A DNA stretch of 64,000 bases from Saturnia japonica (GCA_033032175.1 CM065311.1:2721190-2785189); one strand, 5' to 3'. Counted from the first letter of the stretch, positions 1 to 12,000 are shown. Translations and numbers: made by a program. The notes: a model not told the origin generated them from the letters alone.

Positions 1-86
1 ACGCGCCGTGACCACTCTCGGGGAGTGGTTTAACGACTGGCGAATGGCCATAAATCGATTTAAGAGCGCCGCGATGCTCCATGACA
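1..86 (+). pseudogene. Jockey-like LINE reverse transcriptase fragment
   Basis: The first 86 bases are nearly identical to 2661-2735 and code for the same stretch of a Jockey-type reverse transcriptase, just downstream of the YADD region (readable motif TTLGEWFNDWRMAIN). The element enters from outside the window and stops abruptly at about 86. Sequence to the right belongs to a different gene on the other strand. LINE insertions normally keep their 3' end, so the missing 3' part implies a later deletion or recombination at this junction. Confidence 0.75.
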
Positions 87-508
87 ATGAGAGCTGGTTT
101 CGTAAGATTTGTTATTAGTTTTTCTGTGACCCATTTTTTAAAGTTATTTTGGTTCATATCATGATGGTAGTCAGCAGATATACTTTTTGACCTATATATT
201 AAGCAACAATTGGGCACAAAACCGTTTTCTCCGCCAGCATTCACAATAGTCCATCTTGCTCCCGCTGAAATACTTTTAGACGGACCTGATCTTTACTTTG
301 CCAACACTTATTTACAGAACATGAACCGTGTATATAAGTTTCGTTTAAATAAACTACATCTAGTTTGTTAGGTTCTTGTGATTCACGGTTCTTCTTCATA
401 CGCTCTAAATATCTGAAACTTTGTATCTTGATGTCATGACGCTCCATCAAAATAGTTCTTTTTGATTGGCACTTTACAAATTCAATGCCAATATTCTTCA
501 GAATAAGC
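87..508 (-). CDS. DDE-derived gene, exon 3 (partial DDE domain)
   Basis: Acceptor TTTTTTACAG at 509-518. It encodes LILKNIGIE, VVYLNETYI (Asn in place of the expected catalytic Asp) and GGENGFVPN, then runs into the Jockey fragment at about 87. The second and third catalytic acidic residues are not in the window. Confidence 0.75.
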
Positions 509-587
509 CTGTAAAAAAGCATAAGTTATAAAATATAGCAACGTTAAACTATAGCAAGTAAAATAAGTAGATACATATATGTGTTAC

Positions 588-834
588 CTCAATGATTCTC
601 TGCCTCCATTGAAATCAATATCTTCCCGAAGAGTTTGTAACAATTTCCTCACGGTTGGAATCTCTTTCCATACAGTATAAAATGCCTTTATTTTATTTCT
701 GATCACTTCTAAATCAAAACTGTCCAGATTATTTTTTTTCTTTCCTCCATTCCTCTTTTTACCAGGCGTACAGAACACACCTCCGTTTACTCTTCCTTCA
801 TTAATAATTCTTCGTATGGTAGAAGAAGAAACCC
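588..834 (-). CDS. DDE-derived gene, exon 2 (helix-turn-helix)
   Basis: Acceptor TTACTTACAG at 835-844, donor GTAACA from 587. It encodes GVSSSTIRRIINEGRV followed by a Lys/Gly-rich linker and a second helical segment ending GGRESLR, the usual layout before the DDE domain in Tc1/mariner relatives. Confidence 0.75.
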
Positions 835-1089
835 CTGTAAGTAACAGTTCAATAACATAGAGTAAGGATAGTACACAATATAATATTACTTAATTGATTT
901 CACATCATAGGTTTTAATTTTTCTTTTAATGTACGAGAACCCTATACTGTACCCTACCGGCACACACAGGTGCCACAAACTGAAGACTCAAGACTCAAGA
1001 AACAGTACTAAGAAAATAGTATTAAGAAAAATTTAATTGTATCTTGAGAAACATACAGCGAAATTTTATTGTGGTATCTGTGTGTCATT

Positions 1090-1430
1090 GTCTTCATGTG
1101 TTCAACCCGCCAGCGACCCAGTCCTCTCCGCTCCCGTGCTACGTCAGCGCCACGCCTACAAGAAGGCACCTCACTGCGTGTGTACCTTAATGTTTCACCC
1201 TCTTCACGCCTAGTAGTTTCGGGTGTGAGCAGGGTCGGTCACACGCAGCGAGAGGGGCTCGCACGCACTGGTTTCCAGACAGCTGGTTACCGTAGCGTGT
1301 ATTCCGCCGTCGGTTATACAGAGTTCGAGGGAATCGTTTCCGACGCGTTCGCGCTCTCGGTGTGCGGTCCCGCTCTGTATTGTTGACGTAGCACATTTTA
1401 TAAAGGGCGCACGCGCGCCCATTTTACACA
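1090..1430. other. CpG-rich block inside intron 1 of the DDE-derived gene
   Basis: About 340 bp rich in G, C and CpG within otherwise AT-rich DNA. Near its right end, on the + strand, TTTTATAAAG is followed directly by the perfect palindrome GGGCGCACGCGCGCCC (about 1407-1422). Open frames cross it on both strands, as expected from its base composition, but none resembles a protein I recognise. It may be a promoter-like region or an inserted element (for example an LTR or transposon end). It has no recognisable coding content. Confidence 0.4.
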
Positions 1431-1582
1431 CAAAAATGTTTGTTTGCAGAATATCAAAAAAGCTGCCAAACTATTACTAACTCTAACTTTAACACTATGA
1501 TTAAAATAATAATAATTATTTCGGTACTTAGAAAAATGTATGTATAAAATATAAAGTATCTTGACTTGTTAGTTCTACGTAC

Positions 1583-1709
1583 CGGTGAATGTTTGAACTC
1601 TCTTTAAAATCGAAGATTCTGATTGGCCTCCAGCGTCTTCTGCACAAATCCTTTGGTATACATTGTAAACAACGTTCCTTGCTTGTGATCGAATTGGTTT
1701 TTTCGACAT
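1583..1709 (-). CDS. DDE-derived gene, exon 1
   Basis: Coding exon of 42 codons plus one base, starting with ATG at 1709 and ending at a GTACGT donor at 1582. In this frame the protein reads MSKKPIRSQARNVVYNVYQ and onward, leading into helix-turn-helix residues in exon 2. An overlapping longer open frame in another register hides it. The phase (1) matches the acceptor of exon 2 exactly. Confidence 0.7.
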
Positions 1710-1849
1710 TTTCACGAAAACTGTAACTTTTGAAGAAAAAAACAAAACATCTCTGCAGCGGTTGACTCAACTCGAATTTAATTTGATAGATAATAATTGA
1801 TAATTGTCATATGAAAATCACAATTAATTTTTTTGTTTTCGTTCCGTCA

Positions 1850-4236
1850 GATTTTGGTACACCTATACCTCCCTCTGAGGTAAACGGGCCTGGTAATCTT
1901 AGCCTTTGCCTTTTTGCATAATTAAGCCCAAGGTATCTCCTTCCCACCCTATTCTATCCTTACCATCCTATCCTCGAGGTTGTTTGGGCGGAGCCTCGGT
2001 TTTACGAATCTGCGTCCTCTGCCTCGAGACTGCTAGGGACTCCCCTAGGGAAACCACTAGGTCTATTTCCTGCGCGTCACTGCACTTCGACCGCAGGTCT
2101 CATTGCTCCGGGTTCGGATAGCCCATTGAACTCTTTCGGTGTACCCCCCCCCCGCTTTCCAGGCAGGGAGGTTTTATAAATTACTACCCCGCCGTAACCA
2201 TAAAACCCGTTGCTCCCGTAGTAACGCTGTCCAACTCATTCTCGTCCCTTCCGGTCGAGATTGATTCGCTCGCTAGCCCAGCCCCATTTTCAGAGATGGA
2301 TATCACGATCCCTTTTATCATATCCACCGAACGCATCGTAAACGACTACGGCTTTACAGTCATTCTGTCTCCGTAACGAGCGTCTCGAGATAGCCCCGTC
2401 GCGCATACGAGCGTGAGAAAAACCGCCAAAATGGTCGATGGCGCCGCCACCCGCGTGCCTTCTGTTCATACCGACGCGACAATCATCAACAAAAAACAAA
2501 GACCCATTTTCCCCGCAAGTTTCCATCCTGGCTCCTAGCCTCTTTAATCTGTACGTCAGTGACCTACCCAGTCTTCCCGAGGTCAAGTTAGGTCTATACG
2601 CTGATGACACAGTCATATACGCTTCTAAAATGAACAGTTTCCACCTCAAACATACAGGCCAACGCGCCGTGACCACTCTCGGGAAGTGGTTTAACGACTG
2701 GCGAATGGCCATAAATAGATTAAGAGCGCCGCGATGCTCTTCGACATAGACTTCTCACGGAAACCGAAGAAACTCGAATCTCTCGAACTCTTCGTTAAGC
2801 CGATCCCCTGGGTCAAAGAGACCAAATATCAAGGCGTTACCGTAGATAGTAGGCTCTCTTTTCTCTCTTATAGTCCGGCACAGGGCCTCCTGGGTCCTGA
2901 GCCGCCTGTATTCTCTGATATGCTCGGTAAGCAAAATGTCCAGGAGACACAAGTTTACACTATAGAAGATGTGTATCCGTCCGACCATGACATATAATTG
3001 CCCCGCGTTCGCACATATGTCAAAATCTAATTTCACAAACACTTGCAAACTATTCAGAATAGATTTCTCTACCGTCTTACCGGTGCACCTCCATAAGTGC
3101 GAACGGAAGATTTCCATAGATATATTTATTTTCTATCGATTCACTTTTACGTCAGATTCCTGTCGCAATCTTACTTCGATACAGCATTGAATCACGCCAA
3201 CCCGTTAATTAAAGCAGACGCTACTTATGTCCCCAATCTAAATGCCTCACGGAAAAATCGCCGACAGAGTACCACCTCAAGGAAAATATGCCGACCGTGA
3301 AATATTTTCACCGACCCCGACGATAAGGTCGAGAAAGCTAACGCGTTCTACTCCACCCTCTCTCTAAATAGAGCGTGCTACCGTCCACGCTCGCGAATTT
3401 CTGTTTACTAAATACACATAGGCATGTCTTCTTCCTTCCTACCAGGAGGTAGGGGACGTGCCTATGAGTATAATTTAGTTAGCTTGAATCGTAGGTGTAG
3501 GGATTTGGTTAGTTCGCGACTTATTTGCGTACGCGACGACCACCCGAGCCGAGGTCCGGCCACTTTAGCACCCTCGTGCGAGTCGTCCTAATAACTTTCG
3601 TGGCTGAGTGCCCTCTGCGCTCGCCCCCAAGTCCGGTGAAGCTGTAAAAGCCGCAGCGGCTTTAGGGCCCCTAAGGCTAACAGTATAGTCAGAGCTAAAA
3701 AAAAAAAAACCCACGCCCTCGTAACCTCCGTTCTCTCCGCAGAGGACGGGTGGTCAACCTCGCTTCCGCACACCCGCCACGTCTACACTCTCTAGCGGCA
3801 ACTCAAGCCTAGGTCCGTCCCTCGGTGTGAAACCCTTGACTCAGGCAGCCGCCCGTGCGATACAAGTGATATTATACGTGAAACACTTAACTACCCACAT
3901 ACAAACATTACACATGTATGTACATACGTGCACACCTCACAGGTATATAGGTTCTGTAAGGAACCTTTTTTTTAGCGCTAGTTACTGCAGAAAAACTTTC
4001 AGATTACTAAATACACATACGCATATATCCTTCCTCTTGCCTCCTGTGAGGCATTAATATTAGTTAGCTCCAATTTACGAATAGGGAATTAGTCAGATCG
4101 CGACTTATTTGCAATCGCGACAACTGCCCAAGCCGAGGTCCGGCCACTTTGGCACTCTTGTGTGCGAGTTGTCTAAAACTTTCGTGGCTGAGTGCCCTAA
4201 GCGCTCGCTCTTAAGTCCGGTGAAACTGTAAGAGCC
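1850..4236 (+). mobile_element. Degenerate Jockey-like LINE, older copy, interrupted
   Basis: The left part (about 1850-2460) contains remnants of an ORF1/gag-like frame (for example VVTLSNSFSSLPVEIDSL near 2215-2270). About 2520-2735 encodes the reverse-transcriptase core (SILAPSLFNLYVSDL, then LYADDTVIY). 2735-3390 is a frameshifted RT C-terminus (LFVKPIPWVKETKYQGVTV, ANPLIKADATYVP). 3711-4236 carries the end of ORF2 and the 3' UTR, ending GTCCGGTGAAACTG. A large part between ORF1 and RT is missing, and frameshifts and stops are frequent, so it is dead. A second Jockey tail (3396-3709) is inserted in it. Confidence 0.75.
3396..3709 (+). mobile_element. Jockey 3'-tail insertion, 314-bp class, nested in the older Jockey copy
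   Basis: Contains only the last part of the Jockey 3' UTR, beginning just before ACTAAATACACATA and ending in poly(A) at about 3696-3709. It interrupts the older copy: CCACGCTCGCG precedes it and CCACGCCCTCG follows it, and the host sequence resumes in register with the Jockey copy at 27.6 kb. The insert at 56272-56585 has the same length and almost the same 5' truncation point. Confidence 0.8.
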
Positions 4237-5350
4237 GAATCGCTCGCTGACCCGTTAAACAACTACAGCGTCATCTCTGGTATCCCCAATAAATTAAATT
4301 TTTGTCGCCTTAATATTCTTCTCCGCTAGGAGCAATAGTGTTCTGTGCGCTAGAGGTGTTACAATAAGGCTGATATTATACGATTCCCAACATGGAATAC
4401 ATTATTTAACTCGTATTAGGTTCCTGTACCTATTATTTGGTCCTAGTCAAATAATAGTCACCGATTCAATATTCACTAGCTACTTGAATCTAATACTGAT
4501 ATTAAGCGTATCTATTATCTACTTAAAGAATGTGAGTATAAAATAAAATATTGTTGTGAATATTTATTATTATTATCTGTATGTTTATTAAATAACGTAA
4601 ATGAAAAAGTGATTAAATTTTCTTTTGTATTAATAAACTAGCTGTGCCTGCTGCTTCGCTCACGTGGACTACAGAATGCCCACGCGAATATTGTTCCACC
4701 GCTCCCGGCTATTTTAAAGACAATAATGCTTATTGTAGGTGTTCCTTAGAAGATAGACGAATACTCTCCCAACTTTTTTGGAGATCTTTTTAATGCTTAC
4801 AATTACTTAGTACGTTAATTTGCTATATCTCTTATAGTATACTCAGCGTAAGCTATTTTAAGCGCCCGACTTGATTCACTATGACCAGTTGTGTTTTATT
4901 TATGCGGAACCCTAATTGTTTTTGTAAAATAAAGGTAGCCTAAGTCACTTCCTATAAAATCAGCTATCTAACAGTGAAAGTCCCGTCGAAATCGTTCTAA
5001 CCGTTTCGGAGATTATCCGGAACAACAGACAGACAAGAACTTAAAAAATTGGTTTTTTGTTACTGGTATCGTATATACTTTTATATGGATTTACAGACAC
5101 TTTAATTTTATTATTTGTATATATTACGGACTGTCGTTAACGTCAAAATCTTTGGTATATTAAAATACATATATTATGTTAAAAAATATCACTATGACAT
5201 GTACCACAATTATAGATTTTTATATATGTCCATTAGAAACGTCAATCAATTGATTTTTTAGTTGATTATAAACTGAACATAAATAATATTTATATTTTAA
5301 ATTCTCAAAAATATATAAATACGATAACATGTATGCAATCGCAGCTAGTC
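4237..5350. other. Intergenic, old degenerate repeat, no gene
   Basis: No coding exon recognised. The stretch 4635-5035 resembles a dispersed lepidopteran repeat: it begins CTAGCTGTGCCTGC and ends with CAGACAGACAAGAAC preceded by a TTTCGGAGATTA-like motif. Related fragments lie at 35555-35575, 43610-43720 and 58555-58590. This is probably the 3' portion of an RTE-type or similar LINE. The rest is AT-rich. Confidence 0.4.
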
Positions 5351-5360
5351 ACAAGGAACC

Positions 5361-5555
5361 GCTATATAATACGAAATATCAATAGATACCTAATACAAAA
5401 ATTACAAACTAATGTATGAATATAACTAATATCCGTATTAACTAATACATTGATATTCGTTAAAAACGGTGCCTAAATAGTGATTCTATAATACGAAATA
5501 CCAACAGACACTAATACAAAAATTACATACTAATCTATGAATCTAAGTAATAGTG
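5361..5555. repeat. Imperfect direct duplication, unit about 125 bp apart
   Basis: Two related segments, about 5361-5440 and 5486-5555, share TATAATACGAAATA, CTAATACAAAAATTACA and CTAAT.TATGAAT. The remaining bases have diverged. A local tandem duplication with no coding potential. Confidence 0.6.
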
Positions 5556-7249
5556 AATCGCGTGCTTATTATTTGACTAATACTTGGTTGGTAATATTTG
5601 GTGTTCGTTTATCAGACCATATAATCCTCTGGTTATTGGTCTATGATATATTAGTCCGTGGCGCGTATTACAACCCCTGTACCTATTCCGAATATATTCA
5701 TTACACTTCTACTTTGCGCCCACCGCTAATTCATAAAGAACTTCTTTAGTTCTTTTGTAAGAAATCCGAATTTCGAATGTGTTTGGATTGTATACCTATT
5801 GATTATGCTTTGTGTCTATATTTTTAGAAGCCATGGTTTATTTTATATGCGTAAATAAATTTTATCAAGCTTTGCGTTAATAAAATCTGACATTTGGCTT
5901 GCCAGAAAATACTAGTGCAAGTGAACAAATTAATCTTACATCTTATATCACGTCACAATTCTACGGAAACCAATAAGTTCCTGTTACTCTGTGGGTTTGA
6001 TTTGGAGATTGAATCTTCTTTATTTTTAATAGTAAGGTAATGGTTATAGTTTTGTTTTAGCGTTTCATCTCAATCTCGCTTGTTACGATGTTGCCCAAGT
6101 TGGTAACACGCTGAGCCTAGAGGAAAACTGGCTCTCCTGTGCAGTTGCCAAGACACACCTATAGGTAGTTAGCGACAGATTTTCAACTTAGGGTGGTAGC
6201 TAGCCAGCCAGACCTTAGAAAATGCTCTAATTGACATGAAGCTATAGTCTCATCACTCTGTTTTACTTCATTGAAGGCTCAGGATCTTTGTAGTATTCGA
6301 ACTACGTCGATCAACATGATGCTCAAGTACTAGAAATAACCATTGTCATATTGACTTCTGTAAGATATAAAAGTAATATTTAAAAAGATTATATGATTTT
6401 ATTGCTATATTTTTTTATGATTATGTTTTAAAAGTATTCATGTTAAATTGGTATTATACTCAATTAATAAGATCCAGTAATAAAATAATTGACAAGTATA
6501 GAAAAAATTAAATAAATTTTCTTCATAAGCAGAAACTGAGATCCATTTAAGCCCTTAATGTTTAAGCTGTTTAATGGGCTTTGAGCTTAAAAATATACTA
6601 ATCATAGGAATGCCACTATAAAAAAATATAAACAATTATATAAATGATCGATTCAGATCAATACAATAAAATTTTTGGCTATGGTCTTTATAACAAAGTG
6701 TATAATATTATTGCTGCCATTTTATGATACTTCAAGAAACCAGAAATCCAAACCAATCCAGTTTCTGTAGCACAATGGTAAAGCAGTAACTAGTGTTGGC
6801 ATAATCATGATCATAATTATTGATATAGATTTCTAAGTTACAATTTCTACACACTAAAAACCAAATAACCACTGAAAATCAGATACAACTTTAATTTTTT
6901 TATTGATTTTTTTGCTATAGGTTAACTGCAATGCCTATTGATTTAGGTAGACTAGAGACTTGCTGGCACGGCAAATGTTGTTCTACATTTTCTGGTAGTT
7001 AATGTCTCAACCTCAGCCCCACCCACCTATTAGATCCTAACATAGCTAAGAACCATTGTCTCAATGAAACAAATATATTATGCAAATATGAGCTTAATTT
7101 GTCAAGTCATTTAGATATTGCACAATTATTAAAAGATGCACACAAAATTCCTATTTACAAGATGATGCCAAAGATCATATAGCTCTCTAGCTAAGCAAGG
7201 AATAAAAAAGACCATACCACCAAAAAGATTATTTATACTGGGATTTAAT
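5556..7249. other. Intergenic, no gene seen
   Basis: AT-rich sequence without recognisable exons, TIRs or structural RNA. Short open frames are chance. It may contain the untranslated first exon and promoter of Topors, since the first coding exon at 8832 follows a clear acceptor, but I could not identify them. Confidence 0.4.
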
Positions 7250-8425
7250 TAGTTGTCCAGATAATTTTTAACAAAAAAGAAAACCAACTTTAATGATTTT
7301 GTGGAGTTCCCTGGTGTATCTTCGAAGTCGAAGGTCCAATGCCAGTGAAATTAAAATCAGACCTCCCTTGAGGTACCCCTTTCCAACAAAGGAAGAATTA
7401 TCTAAATTGGTTCATAAACAAAAAAGTTATAGCTGAACATCCATAAAAAAATATAATTTGAGAACCTCCTCCTTTATTGAAGTCTTTTAAAAAGAACTGG
7501 GGTGGAGTTTTTGGTGGGATTTTAAAGTGACATGTTGTGGTTTTTATTTTGAATTCATTAAATTATGTTTTTGACCCTATATTATGTAATATTGGTGGCG
7601 TTTTTATGCATAAGTGAAGTGGATTATAAATATAAGCTGAAAGCATTCATTCTGAAGTCCCACAAAATCTTCCTAGAAAGTTCTAACAAGGGAGCCACCA
7701 TCTTGTTAGGATACTGAATCATCATAACATATGACACTATAATTCACTCGATAATGGCAGTAATGGTGTTCATTAAAGAGGGCCAGTTGCCAAGTTAAGA
7801 AGAAGAAGAACTGGGGTCCTAGCAAAGTTGGATTTGACATATCCCAATGTTAAATCACATGATCAGATATGTCAATTTCATACACTTTGTTCATTTTCGT
7901 TAGCTTTAACAATTGTAGAAAGGCAACTTGGCTTGGCCCTCAGGGTTCTGTTCTTTGTTCATGATAACAGTAGTGCCATTCCAGTCTTTGATCATTATAG
8001 TACAGAGACTTCTTGTTCTTACTTCATACCAGGATTATTACCTTCAACATTAATCAATACTGTTTAGTAAGTACTTTAGCTATATTACATTCAAGTTTTA
8101 TTCAGATTGTAGTTTTTCTTGAATACATCTTTTATAGGTCATAAATTGTTTGTGTGTAGGATATAGGTCTTTTTAACCAGCTTCAAAAAAGGAGGAGGAT
8201 ATTAATTCAAATGTATATTTTTTGTTTAAGAATGTTCAGTCATAACTTCTTTATTTATGAACTGATTTAGATTATCCTTTATTCATTGGAAAGGGTGTAC
8301 CTCAAGGGTGGTTCCATTTTAATTTCTTTGACTTTGGACCTTCAACTTTAAAGATACACCAGGGAACTCCTCAAGATAATTGAAGTAGGTTTTCTTTTTT
8401 GTTAAAAATTGTCTGGTGTATTACG
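7250..8425. repeat. Large inverted repeat (arms about 250 bp)
   Basis: The left arm (about 7250-7500) and right arm (about 8168-8425) are diverged reverse complements. Paired landmarks include GGAGTTCCCTGGTGTATCTT with its complement at about 8350-8370, GAGGTACCCCTTTCC with GGAAAGGGTGTACCTC, and the GGAGGAGG box of the right arm with CCTCCTCC of the left. Such arms are common at the ends of lepidopteran non-autonomous elements. The roughly 670-bp centre holds another dispersed repeat (7500-7795). Confidence 0.7.
7500..7795 (+). repeat. Dispersed repeat, shared with 58497-59455
   Basis: Matches the element at 58497-58549 plus 59185-59455 along its length: shared GTGAAGTGGATTATAAATAT, GAGCCACCATCTT, ATGGCGGTAATGG-like and AATAAAGAGG segments. 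No TIR or poly(A) could be assigned. Non-coding. Confidence 0.65.
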
Positions 8426-8831
8426 TTGTTAACAGCAGATTGGAATGGATACCAAATATACCAGATAATAAAGATTATTTTATTTTATTATCATAACATA
8501 CAAAGTGAAGGCTGCACCTAAAGGTAATATATAAACCGGATGATATAAAAATAGATGACCACTGAGAGATCAGCAATCCATCACCAGTTGTCACTGTCAT
8601 GCTGGCCTGGCTTCCACTAGTTTCGAATAAAGTTTTCTTTGGACATATAGTTTTCTAGATGAAATAAACTGGTCTATCTTGACAAATTTCCATACTCTAC
8701 ATGAGTACTTGAAACTTAATTTTCATGGTGCCATATCATAATATTATGACACAATATTTCACAAAGAACATGAACCTTATTGTTTTTAATTTTTAATTTT
8801 GAAATATTTTTCTTTTTTCACAGAGTTTCTT

Positions 8832-9038
8832 ATGGAGACACTACCAGGAACACAAGGTGATAGTTCTGAACTTAACCCAAGTAGTGTTAAAAGTGATGAT
8901 AGTAGCCCAAGGCATGGGAGTGGCAGAGGTTCCCCTCCCCCTAATTGTGCCATATGTCTTGGAACATGTCGGAATAAATCTTTCACAGATTCATGCCTCC
9001 ATCAGTTCTGCTTTAAATGTCTTTTGACATGGAGTAAG
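8832..9038 (+). CDS. Topors: Topors exon 1 (coding part)
   Basis: The acceptor TTTTTTCACAG ends at 8823 and the ATG is at 8832. It encodes a Ser-rich leader and the first two-thirds of the RING finger (CAIC, CLHQFCFKC). Donor GTAAGT starts at 9039. Confidence 0.93.
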
Positions 9039-12000
9039 GTAAGTTATGAAGTTAGCAAATATATATTGTATGTAATAGGGGTTCAAATATGAAATTGCTA
9101 TTTTATATAGAAAATATCAAGCATTTTTTATTCATAGTGCTGGCAATTATTATCCACACACTCTGTTTTAATGGAACTTCACTGATGCTATAGAAATCCT
9201 GGTTATGGGAATCTATGAACACTTTAAAGGACCTTTTTACCGCTTCATTGGATTTGAAATTTTTCCTCTGTAGCAAACAATCCAAATTCAGAAATAAATG
9301 GAAATCCGTTGGAGCAAGGGCTGGTGAGTGTGGTAGGTGACAGAGAGCTTCCAGTCATAACTGCTGTAGTTTTGTGATGGTCCAATGTGTGAGAATTGTG
9401 GTGAAGAATGAGTGGACTAGAACAATTAACAAGTATTTAATGTTTGACAGTGAGCTTATTCATCCTCATGTGCAGTTCTTTACAGTAAACTTTTTTAGTA
9501 ATTGTTGTGCCAGATGTTAAGATGTTCCATTATATAATGTCATCCACCATAAACCCTTTTTGACTCAATTTGCGTTTAGGACATGATTTGGCTGCCTCCC
9601 CTCTGTCCAACCATTGTGACGATTATCATACAGGAGCCACTTTTGATAAAAAGAGAAAATCCGATGCAGAATTCCCTCATTTGTGTGCCTATTCAACAAG
9701 TTAAAGCAGGCTTCGACGCAATTTTGATGTTGTTGTTCAGTGATTCAGTGAGTTCAAACGGTAGTATGGTACTCATTTTCCTTTCTTTTTTATCTTTCCA
9801 TTTAGACGTAAACAAATCAGTACCTATCGTTTTATCACTTACATTGAAGGCTATTGCTAATTCCGAAGTGGTTTGAGATGAATCTGCTGCCACTTCGGCT
9901 TTCAATTCATCGTTACCGACTTTCATTTCTGTTGGCAACGGGACTCATTGTTGAGATCAACATTTCCAAATGCGTTTGTCTTGCCACTAGTCCATATACG
10001 GTTTTGATATTGCGTGCCGTCTGTGCTGCGTTGGTGCCACGACAGAACTCGTATTCGACAATAATGCAAATTACGATTTTTCCATGGTCACAGTAACAGC
10101 GATAATCAAAGAAAAATTGAAAGGGATGAAAACAAATGAATAATTGAAAGGGATGAAAACAAATGAATAACTTGAAAAGGATGAAACAATTGAATAACTG
10201 ATTTTAAAACAAAGTGTCATAGCTATATTAAAAAATTAATATGATTGCAATTTTAAGTAGAATGAAAGATGTCACTAATCACACTATAATTAAAATCGGA
10301 AATTTCATACTTTAACCCCTAACATTGTTATGTGTATTTATAATAATATCATATATACACTGGACTGAAATAAAACATGGTTCAAGCGGCAAACACTTTT
10401 TAAGGCATACACCACTTCTTTTTTGTCTTTAATATGTATGCTTGAGTGATGTCTGGTTTGTGAATCAGTTTTAAAAAATTCTCTAAGATTTTTGAAACCT
10501 GTAACAGTTTATTAGATAATTGTATTTCTGTAAAAGTTTTCTATAGATAAATTAATAAAAACCACATGAATTATGTCAAAATTTCGAATAAAAAAGATGC
10601 ATTATTACTTTGTAATATATGTATCTTACTCTGATTATTTCAATTTAATTTTAATGAGTATATTTATAAATGCATATTATATTTCACAATGTGCTTTTTT
10701 TAGTATTTCTTAACCAAAATATGAAATGTTTCCCTTCAGGTAAAAGCTGAGTGTCCCCTGTGTAAACAAAATTTTAAATCAATAATTCACAATGTTCGAT
10801 CAAATCATCAGTATGAAGAGTATATGGTCGGCCAGCAGGAAACTACTGAGAGAATCGACATCGATAGTCTCGCTTCCACTCGCAGATTTAGATACAGGTA
10901 TGATCTTACAAGACTAAAATGCTGAACTAAGAAGCACAAACAAACCGTCAAGAAACTACTTTTAATATACACATATTTATCTAGTACTCACGTTTCGCCG
11001 CGATCTCGTTCCCTTTGTCTTCGAGATGAAACTACTTGCATGCTATCTATAGTGCAATGTTTGTACTAATTAAGAAACTTCTACGGGTGTGTTTGTGTGC
11101 ATTACGGTTCAGCAAAGTTTTATTGCTATCAAATGAATGGTATAAGAAAGAACACAGAGTACAAGCAAAGAAACATTCATTTTTGGAAATATATGTTATA
11201 CAAATATACACTATGGTTCATAAAATGGTCATTAGTATTAATAACTGACATACAATATACCTAACTAAATACTGCAAATTTGTTCCTGACCTATGTGGTG
11301 AAATTTTTCGAAATGGTTATATGTATGTAGTGTATGTTGTTTACTAATTAGTTAGTAAAATCATCAATTGATATTGAATGAAAACATCGTAAGGAAACCG
11401 GTACATTTTTAGAAATGTTCTTGTACCTAAACATGTAGTAGGAAAAATAAAGAACTAAGATTTCTGTGTTGAAATCTGCAATACATCATTGGCTGACGAT
11501 GTTAATAAGCCAGTGTCTTGTCTCGGGATGAAGCCTTTGCCCAGCAGTGGGATATTTACAAATTCATATTATATGAAAAAAAACGTTAAAAATAATTTTA
11601 CCACAAAGTTTTGCGATTATTAAAATTACATTTTCTGCCATTGAATAAAAGAAGTAATGAGCGAAACTGATATATTTTAGTATAGAGTATAATTATATAG
11701 TATTGCGCAACTTGTGTAATGCTAATGAAATATTCTACTTTGGCATTGACTTTGTAGTTATGATGACAATGAAAAATTTTCAGATAAATAAGACATTTCC
11801 GATGATGTTATTTATAATTACCAATTATCAAGTTATTTGTAATGTAATTTCATTTCATTTTATATGTCTAATCTTTTAATTGTAATTGTAATGATAGAGT
11901 TGCTAGTTAGGACACATCCATTCGAAGTTCTGGCTTGCAACACCAGAAGCATCACATGGGCGTTGTGGGGCCTTCAAGTATTTTACGTAACCCAATTTTT

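Larger units (their letters stand above)
87..1709 (-). pseudogene. Intron-containing DDE_3 (Tc1/mariner/IS630-type) transposase-derived gene, 3' end lost
   Basis: Three exons on the - strand join in phase: 1709-1583 (127 nt, starting at an ATG), 834-588 (247 nt) and 508 to about 87. All junctions are GT-AG. The product starts MSKKPIRSQ, has a helix-turn-helix region (GVSSSTIRRIINEGRV) and then the start of a DDE endonuclease fold (VVYLNETYIHGS, then GGENGFVPN and DYHHDMNQNNFKKWV). In relatives I know, the first catalytic motif reads YLDET; here it is YLNET, so the catalytic Asp appears replaced by Asn. The frame ends at the Jockey junction near 87, before the second catalytic Asp. No internal stop is visible in the three exons. 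It could be a domesticated transposase or an old transposon copy. Function is unknown. Confidence 0.75.

Noticed and set aside
1069..1386. 105-codon + strand open frame in the CpG-rich block
   Set aside because: No recognisable domain. Frames are open on both strands because of base composition, and the block lies inside an intron of the opposite-strand gene.
1528..1770. 80-codon - strand open frame
   Set aside because: Overlaps the true exon 1 (1709-1583) in a different register. The spliced frame with matching phase and HTH continuation is better supported.
2290..2712. 140-codon - strand open frame
   Set aside because: Antisense to Jockey coding sequence; its residues mirror the sense RT frame.
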